A stretch of 18,775 nucleotides of DNA from positions 1-18,775 of the forward strand of contig SHXL01000029.1 of assembly GCA_009693345.1 (NCBI GenBank). Reading direction: 5' to 3'. The position numbers and the translations under genes were made by a program. This DNA comes from Betaproteobacteria bacterium (GTDB taxonomy: Bacteria; Pseudomonadota; Gammaproteobacteria; Burkholderiales; SG8-39). The notes under the pieces were generated by a model. It was not told the origin of the DNA and searched no databases. It saw nothing but the letters and a program-made list of their open reading frames with translations. Positions 13,729 to 18,775 of this stretch are shown here, in pieces; positions within the stretch are counted from its first letter, which is position 1; each line of letters starts with the position of its first letter.

Positions 13729-14439
13729 TCAACCGGCCTTGCGCTTCGCGGCCGCGGCAGTGCCCATCGGCCGCAGCTTCTCGAGAATCTCGGCGGTGGT
13801 GCCGACGTCGGCGTACTTCGAGGCCATATCGAAGAGATTCACTGCGTGCGAGGTGGCGCTGCGGTCGTAGACGGCGTCGTGCGGCACCAGCACCCGGAAG
13901 TTGAATGCAAACGCGTCGACCACGCTGCCGCGCACGCAGCCGCTGGTGGTGCAGCCGGTAACTACCAGCGTATCGGCCTGCAGATCGATCAGGTGGCTCG
14001 CCAGCGGCGTGGCGAAGAACGCGCTCGGATGCTTTTTCGGGATCAGCACGTCGCCCTCGCGCGGCGCAATCTCCGCCGGGAACTCGTAGCCCTTCTCGGG
14101 GATGTTCATGATCGAAGGCACTTTCTGCGCGAGGCGCCCGCCGTCGGTGGCCTTATTCTTGGGCGCAACGTGCGGATAGAGCACCGGCCAGCCGTTGGAG
14201 CGGAACTCGGCCAGCAGCGTCGCGATGTTGCGCATCGCGTTCCAGCCGACGTCGCCGCACGAAGTGGGGAATTCCTTGATCGATTCCCAGAACGGCTTCG
14301 GGGTCGTGCCGATGGTGCGGTACTGCACGTCGATGATGAGGAGCGCCGGCCGCTGGCCGACGCCCGAGGGCCGGCCGAATCCGGCGGCGTGGTAGGCCTT
14401 CTGCTCTTCCTCGCTGATGATGCCGTCCCAGGGTTTCAT
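13729..14439 (-). CDS. Isochorismatase-family cysteine hydrolase (N-carbamoylsarcosine amidase-like), 236 aa
   Basis: Cytoplasmic amidohydrolase of the cysteine-hydrolase group that includes N-carbamoylsarcosine amidase, maleamate amidase and nicotinamidase. The triad is complete: Asp37 (LLIIDVQY), Lys135 (IPKKHPSAF) and Cys168 (GCTTSGCVR); the TTSGCVR form and the about 30-residue N-terminal extension suit the carbamoylsarcosine/maleamate-type subgroup. The likely reaction is hydrolysis of an N-carbamoyl group or half-amide. ATG 14439 has AAGGAG eight bases upstream. It is the first gene of the minus-strand operon and is transcribed from a -10 element shared with the divergent CobW gene. The hydantoinase-type enzyme across the gap could supply its substrate (inference). 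Confidence 0.85.
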   Translation of the reverse strand: MKPWDGIISEEEQKAYHAAGFGRPSGVGQRPALLIIDVQYRTIGTTPKPFWESIKEFPTSCGDVGWNAMRNIATLLAEFRSNGWPVLYPHVAPKNKATDGGRLAQKVPSIMNIPEKGYEFPAEIAPREGDVLIPKKHPSAFFATPLASHLIDLQADTLVVTGCTTSGCVRGSVVDAFAFNFRVLVPHDAVYDRSATSHAVNLFDMASKYADVGTTAEILEKLRPMGTAAAAKRKAG

Positions 14440-14460
14440 CGATGGCTCCTTTCAGACTCC

Positions 14461-14467
14461 TATAATA
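14461..14467. promoter_or_regulatory. Symmetric -10 element serving two divergent operons
   Basis: TATAATA on the plus strand gives a perfect TATAAT (14461-14466) for the CobW operon, and TATTATA on the minus strand gives TATTAT (14467-14462) for the isochorismatase-aconitase operon. Predicted starts are near 14473 and 14455, leaving leaders of about 16-20 bases with ribosome-binding sites in place. No good -35 hexamer is seen on either side. Confidence 0.55.
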
Positions 14468-14491
14468 GCCACAACCCGAGGCAATCCGGCG

Positions 14492-15505
14492 GTGAAAATC
14501 GAAACAGCGCGTACTCCGGCATTCCTGTTGACCGGCTTTCTCGGCAGCGGCAAGACCACGCTGCTGAACGCCGCGCTGCGCGTCCCCGCCATGGCCAATA
14601 CGGCGGTGGTAGTGAACGAGCTGGGGGACATCGGCCTCGACAACCTGATCATCGCGCAGGCCACCGACAACGTGGTGCTGCTCGACGCCGGCTGCCTGTG
14701 CTGCGCGAACACCGGCGCGCTGCACGAGACGCTGGCCGACCTCGTCGGGCGGCGCGCGCGCGGCGAGATTCCGCCTTTCAGGCGCGTGATCATCGAAACC
14801 AGCGGCGTCGCCGACCCCGCGCCACTGCTGAATGTGCTGCTCGGCCATCCGTTGGTCACCGGCAGCTATGCGTTGGAGGCGACGGTGTGCGTCGTGGACG
14901 CGCAGCATTTCCTTGCCTCGCGGAAGGAATACCCTGAACTCGACAAGCAGGCGGCGGTCGCCGAGCGCATCGTGATCACGAAGAAGGATCTGGCGAACGC
15001 GGCGCCGGTGCTCGCGTTCCTGAAGGAGTTAAATCCGGAAGCCGTCCTTTTTGACTCTGTCGTGGATCTTTTTTCAACAGGTTTAAAAAACGTGAAGCAT
15101 CAAACCCCAATCTCTTCCCTCGGCCCCATCCGCAATCGCGAACATTTCTCCGGCATCCGCGCATTCTCGTTCCGCCCGCGCTCGCCCATCGGCTGGTCGG
15201 GCTGGGCAGCCTGGTCGCATCTGGTGAAGTCGGAGTTCGGTGCGCGCCTGATCCGCGTCAAGGGCCTGCTGCAGATGGCCGACACGGGCGACATCGCGTT
15301 TGTGCAGGGCGTGCAGGGCGTGTTCCATCCGCCGCAGCGCATGCCTGAGTGGCCGGACGCCGACCACGGGAATCGTCTGGTATGCATCGCGCGCGACCTG
15401 CGCGAGGCGGACATCGCGGCCACGCTGCCGGCGCTCAATGCCGCGCCCGGAACCCAGGCCCGCTATACATTGAAAGAACTTCAACAGAGGCAGGCACAAC
15501 AATGA
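14492..15505 (+). CDS. CobW/G3E-family P-loop GTPase (putative metallochaperone), 337 aa
   Basis: A G3E GTPase; family members load zinc, cobalt or nickel into client enzymes. The Walker A loop is GFLGSGKTT (15-23), the family's metal-binding CxCC is GCLCC (Cys68, Cys70, Cys71), ETSGVADPAP is the switch region, and TKKDL replaces the usual NKxD base-recognition motif. The C-terminal CobW_C domain (about 215-337) contains FRPRSPIGW and RLIRVKGLLQ. GTG 14492 is taken as start, directly before KIETARTPAFLLTG and about ten bases after CGAGGC; an in-frame ATG further up lies inside the divergent gene. The stop overlaps the amidohydrolase start (ATGA), so that metal-dependent hydrolase is the natural client (inference). 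Confidence 0.85.
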   Translation: MKIETARTPAFLLTGFLGSGKTTLLNAALRVPAMANTAVVVNELGDIGLDNLIIAQATDNVVLLDAGCLCCANTGALHETLADLVGRRARGEIPPFRRVIIETSGVADPAPLLNVLLGHPLVTGSYALEATVCVVDAQHFLASRKEYPELDKQAAVAERIVITKKDLANAAPVLAFLKELNPEAVLFDSVVDLFSTGLKNVKHQTPISSLGPIRNREHFSGIRAFSFRPRSPIGWSGWAAWSHLVKSEFGARLIRVKGLLQMADTGDIAFVQGVQGVFHPPQRMPEWPDADHGNRLVCIARDLREADIAATLPALNAAPGTQARYTLKELQQRQAQQ

Positions 15506-16890
15506 GCGACTTCGTATTGCGCGGCGGTACCGTAGTGTTCCCGGACCGCGCTCCGGCGCGCCACGACATCCTGGTGCAGGGAGGCAAGATCGCGGCGCTA
15601 CTCGCGCCCGGCGCGGCGGCGCCAGCCGGGATCGCCGAGCAGTCGGCGGCCGGACTGCACGTGTTTCCCGGGCTGATCGACGCCCACGTGCATTTCGGCT
15701 TCGGCGAGAAGATCACCGAGTACACCACCGAGACGGTGTACGCCGCGCACGGCGGCATCGCCACCATCCTCGGCTACTTCCTCAATAACGAGGCCTATGC
15801 CGAGGTCTACAAGCGCGAGCAGGAATACGCGCGCACGCGCTGCCACGTCGATTACGGCTTCCATTTCAGCACCTGCAACGAGCTGCACATCAAGGAGCTG
15901 GGTGCGTATGTAAACGGCTACGGCGTCACTTCGTTCAAGTACTTCATGAATTTCAAGGGCGAGGAGGGGCGCTACCTCGGCCTGGACGGCACCGACGACG
16001 GCTTCTTCTGGGACCTGCTCGGCGAATCCGCGAAAGTCGGCAAGCCGATCATCGTCTGCCACACCGAGAACATCGAGATCGTCAACCGCACGCGCGCCAG
16101 GGTGCAGGCCGCGGGCGGCAAGACGTTGAAGGACTGGTCCGCATGCAAACCCGCCATCACGGAATCGGAGCCCGCGCTCCGCGCCATGTATTTCGCCGAA
16201 CGCGCCGGAGCCCGCGTCTACTTCCCCCACATCTCGTCGCGCCTCGCGCTGGATGAAGTACGCAAGTGGCGCAAGCGCTACGACCAGGTGTGGATCGAGA
16301 CCTGCCCGCACTACCTTACTCACACCGAGGATTCCGAGCTCGTCGGCATCGGCAAGGCGAACCCGCCCTTCCGCAGCAAGGACGACCAGGACGCGATCTG
16401 GGAAGCCGTCTTCGACGGCACCATCGACCTCATCGCCTCGGACCACTCGGCGCGCCGCCGCGTCACCAAGGACAAGCCGCTGTGGCTCGCCGCGCAGGGC
16501 TTTCCCGGCATTGCCGCCATCCTGCCGGTGCTGCTCTCCGAGGGCTACCACAAGCGCAAGCTCCCGCTGCAGCGTATCTGCCAGCTGCTCGCCATGAATC
16601 CATCGACGATCTTCGACATGCAGCCCATGAAAGGAAATGTCGCGCCGGGCTACGACGCCGACTTCACGGTCGTGGACCTGAACAAGGAGCGCAAATTCAT
16701 CCCCGCCGAGATGGGTTCCTACTCCGACTACAGCCTCTACGAGAATCAGTTGCTGAAAGGCTGGCCGGTGAAGACCATTGTGCGCGGCGTCACCGTGATG
16801 GACGGCGGCAAAATCGTGGGTCCCGGCGGCCACGGCAAATACCTCTGGCGCCGCATCGGCCAGCCACCGCTGCTCGGCAAGCTGGATTAG
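15502..16890 (+). CDS. Hydantoinase/dihydroorotase-type cyclic amidohydrolase, 462 aa
   Basis: A metal-dependent amidohydrolase that opens cyclic amides or imides (hydantoinase, dihydropyrimidinase, allantoinase, dihydroorotase group). A full binuclear metal site can be read: His62 and His64 (DAHVHFG), Lys146 (TSFKYFMN, the carbamylated lysine), His187 (VCHTEN), His243 (YFPHISS) and Asp314 (SDHSARR). The N- and C-terminal beta-sandwich parts are present (VLRGGTVVFPD, then GYDADFTVVDL). The substrate is not predictable; the ARRR after the Asp-His differs from the common SDHxPH. The start overlaps the CobW stop by four bases. The stop lies 23 bases from the convergent racemase-like gene. Confidence 0.85.
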   Translation: MSDFVLRGGTVVFPDRAPARHDILVQGGKIAALLAPGAAAPAGIAEQSAAGLHVFPGLIDAHVHFGFGEKITEYTTETVYAAHGGIATILGYFLNNEAYAEVYKREQEYARTRCHVDYGFHFSTCNELHIKELGAYVNGYGVTSFKYFMNFKGEEGRYLGLDGTDDGFFWDLLGESAKVGKPIIVCHTENIEIVNRTRARVQAAGGKTLKDWSACKPAITESEPALRAMYFAERAGARVYFPHISSRLALDEVRKWRKRYDQVWIETCPHYLTHTEDSELVGIGKANPPFRSKDDQDAIWEAVFDGTIDLIASDHSARRRVTKDKPLWLAAQGFPGIAAILPVLLSEGYHKRKLPLQRICQLLAMNPSTIFDMQPMKGNVAPGYDADFTVVDLNKERKFIPAEMGSYSDYSLYENQLLKGWPVKTIVRGVTVMDGGKIVGPGGHGKYLWRRIGQPPLLGKLD

Positions 16891-16913
16891 CGCTCAGCCA
16901 GCGGGATCTGGGG

Positions 16914-17744
16914 TCACCGGTCCCCTGAGAAGTCGCTGGCAAGTTCCTGCTGGCGCGAGAAGCGCCGTACGTGCTCGACAAGTGCCTGAGACGGGCGCGC
17001 ATAGAATTGATGGCGGCTTACGCCTGCCGCGGTCGTGTGCGCGAGCCTGACCAGGAACGCGGCATGCTGAAACAGGACCCCGAGGCTGTCCATCACTGGC
17101 ACGTCGCCGCGCGCCGTCAGGCGGCCACGACGCACGAGAAACTCGTTGAGTACCCCGTCGGCGGGGATGATGATCTCAGCGCCGCGCTCCACGGCGAGCG
17201 CACATGCCCGATCGAAGCGCTCCTCGATCGCCAGCGCGGTCTTCTCATCGGCTTCGAGCGCGAATTCGTCAATCGGAGGATCGACCGAGACCGCCCCTGC
17301 GTAGCGGCGCTCGAGCCCGTAGGCCTGCATCAAGTCCGTGTAGTCGGCGGACTGCTCTTCGCAGAGCGTGACGAGACCGAATTTCCGGGCCAATGAGCAG
17401 GCGACCAGCGCGCTGGTCTCTCCGAGTCCGACGACCGGGATGTTGACGAGCGATCGCGCCGCCCGCAAGCCCGGATCGAAGAAGCACCCGATCGCGACCG
17501 CGTCGAAACCTTCCCGCTCCGCGACAAGCGCCGCGTCGCAAACCTGGAGCTCGTTGATCGAGGCAACGTAGCGATACTTGATCGCGTCGATGGGGGCGCA
17601 ACCCTCGGCGTAGGTTCCCGGCCGCAGGCCGTGCACGCTCACGGTGGCGTCGTTGCCCATCACCGCGGCAGCGTGCTCCGCAATCGTCTTGCGATACAGC
17701 GGCATGACCGTCAGGTCGGTAAAGCTCTGGTGCCAGATGCGCAT
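16914..17744 (-). CDS. Asp/Glu/hydantoin racemase-superfamily protein with one catalytic Cys, 276 aa
   Basis: Two-domain protein of the Asp/Glu racemase superfamily (PF01177), which includes hydantoin racemases, maleate isomerase and arylmalonate decarboxylase. The first cysteine is in place (AIGCFFDPGL, Cys87), with the hydantoin-racemase-like GCFxDPGL. The second, normally GAExIVLGCAG, is GAEIIIPADGVL, with Asp near 196 where Cys is expected. A two-base racemase mechanism is therefore unlikely; a one-cysteine isomerase or decarboxylase fits better. ATG 17744 has a strong GGAGG. It follows the dioxygenase gene by ten bases (operon) and faces the amidohydrolase end to end. Confidence 0.8.
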   Translation of the reverse strand: MRIWHQSFTDLTVMPLYRKTIAEHAAAVMGNDATVSVHGLRPGTYAEGCAPIDAIKYRYVASINELQVCDAALVAEREGFDAVAIGCFFDPGLRAARSLVNIPVVGLGETSALVACSLARKFGLVTLCEEQSADYTDLMQAYGLERRYAGAVSVDPPIDEFALEADEKTALAIEERFDRACALAVERGAEIIIPADGVLNEFLVRRGRLTARGDVPVMDSLGVLFQHAAFLVRLAHTTAAGVSRHQFYARPSQALVEHVRRFSRQQELASDFSGDR

Positions 17745-17754
17745 GAGTCCTCCG

Positions 17755-18747
17755 TCAGGCTGTTTCGTGGCTGCGCTCGATCTTGCGCTTGATGTGCTCG
17801 CCCGCGGTGATCACCGGGTAGCGCGGCGCCTCGCCCGGCTTGAGGCAGGTCGGCACGCATTCGATGCGCTGGTCGTAATTGGGATGCACGAACATGCCGA
17901 TCGACAGGCGCCGGCTTTGCGCCATCCCGAGCGGCGGATTGACCACGCGGTGCAGGGTCGAGGTCCAGCGCTCGTTGGTCCAGCGCGCCATCATGTCGCC
18001 GAGGTTGACGACGAACTCGCCCGGCCGCGGCTTGACCCCCGCCCAGCTGCCGTCGGGCAGCCGCACTTCGAGCCCGCCCTCGGCATCGGTCGCGGTGAGG
18101 ATCGTCATCGCGCCGTAGTCGGTATGCGCGCCGGTGCGCAGTTGACCCGGCAATGGCGGCTCGGTGAGTGCCGGATAGTGGTGGCAGGACAGGATGCTGA
18201 AGTGGCGTGCAAGAGTACCGCCGAAGAAATCCTCCGGCAGCGTGAGCGCGGCGGCGAAGACGCGCAGCATGTCGCCGGCGAGCCGCTCGTATTCGCGATA
18301 CAGCGCCACGAGAGTGGCGTCGAGTCCGGCCGGTTCGGTCGGGATCAGGTTGGGCGCGTAGCTCGTGGCTGCCTCCGGCATGCCGGCGTAGTGGCTGCGG
18401 TGGTCGTCGACCGGGCCGAGGAACACCGTCTCCCTGAGATCCGGCGGTGTTTGCCGGCCCAGCGTGTAGGCGAGGCCTCGCGTGGCGAAGCCGTGGTAGC
18501 CGCGCTGCTTGGACGGGCCGCTCGGGTGCCAGCGGTTCTTGGTTTCGACGGGCAGGTCGAAGAAGGCGAACAGCTCGCGCGTGGCGCGCGCGAGCAGGTC
18601 CGCGGGAAAGCGGTGGCCGGAAATGATGAGGAAGCCGATGCGTTCGCAGGTCTCGGCCACCTGCGCGGCGATTGCGATCCTGGTTCGCGCATCGCCGTCG
18701 AGGATCGGGCCGATGTCGATCGTCGGGACGGCGAGGGGCGTGGTCAT
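17755..18747 (-). CDS. Isopenicillin N synthase-family 2-oxoglutarate/Fe(II) oxygenase, 330 aa
   Basis: A non-haem iron oxygenase. The N-terminal DIOX_N domain opens VPTIDIGPIL and has IGFLIISGH; the catalytic jelly roll carries the facial triad His208, Asp210 (GAHTDYGAMT) and His266 (STLHRVVNP), and Arg280-x-Ser282 (RRLSIG) binds the 2-oxoglutarate carboxylate. The length is usual for bacterial members. The substrate is unknown; family enzymes hydroxylate or desaturate small molecules. ATG 18747 has only a weak CGGAG about 12 bases upstream. It is the first gene of a pair with the racemase-like gene. The 28 bases to the window edge show no clear promoter. Confidence 0.85.
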   Translation of the reverse strand: MTTPLAVPTIDIGPILDGDARTRIAIAAQVAETCERIGFLIISGHRFPADLLARATRELFAFFDLPVETKNRWHPSGPSKQRGYHGFATRGLAYTLGRQTPPDLRETVFLGPVDDHRSHYAGMPEAATSYAPNLIPTEPAGLDATLVALYREYERLAGDMLRVFAAALTLPEDFFGGTLARHFSILSCHHYPALTEPPLPGQLRTGAHTDYGAMTILTATDAEGGLEVRLPDGSWAGVKPRPGEFVVNLGDMMARWTNERWTSTLHRVVNPPLGMAQSRRLSIGMFVHPNYDQRIECVPTCLKPGEAPRYPVITAGEHIKRKIERSHETA

Positions 18748-18775
18748 CGCGTGAATTTACTCCGGTTCAAGCGGC

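Noticed and set aside
14417..14491. N-terminal extension of the CobW protein to the ATG at 14417
   Set aside because: It lies inside the divergent amidase gene and upstream of the predicted transcript start; GTG 14492 matches the family start.
15598..16833. 411-codon minus-strand frame opposite the amidohydrolase
   Set aside because: The plus strand holds all metal ligands in order; the opposite frame has no support.
16891..16930. Possible terminator (GGGG...CCCC around ACCGGT) between convergent genes
   Set aside because: The arms do not form a good stem and no T-run follows on either strand.
1..18775. CRISPR array, tRNA or rRNA genes
   Set aside because: No regularly spaced direct repeats, and no cloverleaf or rRNA-like stretch recognised on either strand; gaps between genes are all short.

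Overview
The window is GC-rich, tightly packed chromosomal DNA, most likely from a betaproteobacterium (Burkholderiales or Nitrosomonadales-like). The clues are a GcvA-like LysR regulator divergent from a DUF2917 protein, a TrpX-type (PF04392) ABC substrate-binding protein, a PA0069-type radical SAM protein and an E. coli-like glutathione reductase. This placement is inference; no rRNA, tRNA or CRISPR array is visible. Many neighbouring genes overlap by four bases (ATGA or GTGA).

The left part (1 to about 4780) is decaying. An IS3-family element runs off the left edge and has inserted into a radical SAM gene that also carries a frameshift. On the plus strand follow an MFS transporter, a 77-codon deletion scar of a DSD1-type PLP enzyme (D-serine dehydratase / D-threonine aldolase family), a spermidine-synthase-like protein and a TauE/SafE permease. 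Facing them is a TrpX-type substrate-binding protein gene broken by a nonsense codon and a frameshift.

The middle (4776-9625) is housekeeping in character. A minus-strand run carries a two-gene unit (small protein plus DUF2917 protein), a NUDIX/metallo-beta-lactamase fusion, a small protein and glutathione reductase. The reductase has no ATG, GTG or TTG at its expected start; a CTG sits exactly there. A LysR regulator is transcribed divergently from the DUF2917 unit, with a LysR-type T-N11-A site inside its promoter spacer.

The right part (9635-18747) holds the most interesting set. A minus-strand operon encodes two isochorismatase-fold proteins, an aconitase and an isocitrate-lyase/PEP-mutase-family lyase. 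From the same 52-base gap, around a symmetric -10 element, a plus-strand operon encodes a CobW/G3E metallochaperone-like GTPase and a hydantoinase/dihydroorotase-type amidohydrolase. Facing these is a minus-strand pair: an Asp/Glu-racemase-fold protein and a 2-oxoglutarate/Fe(II) dioxygenase. Read together they fit a catabolic route for a cyclic amide or imide: ring hydroxylation, ring opening, amide hydrolysis, isomerisation, (de)hydration and C-C cleavage. That route is a hypothesis. Two members have lost a usual catalytic cysteine, so they may do something new.
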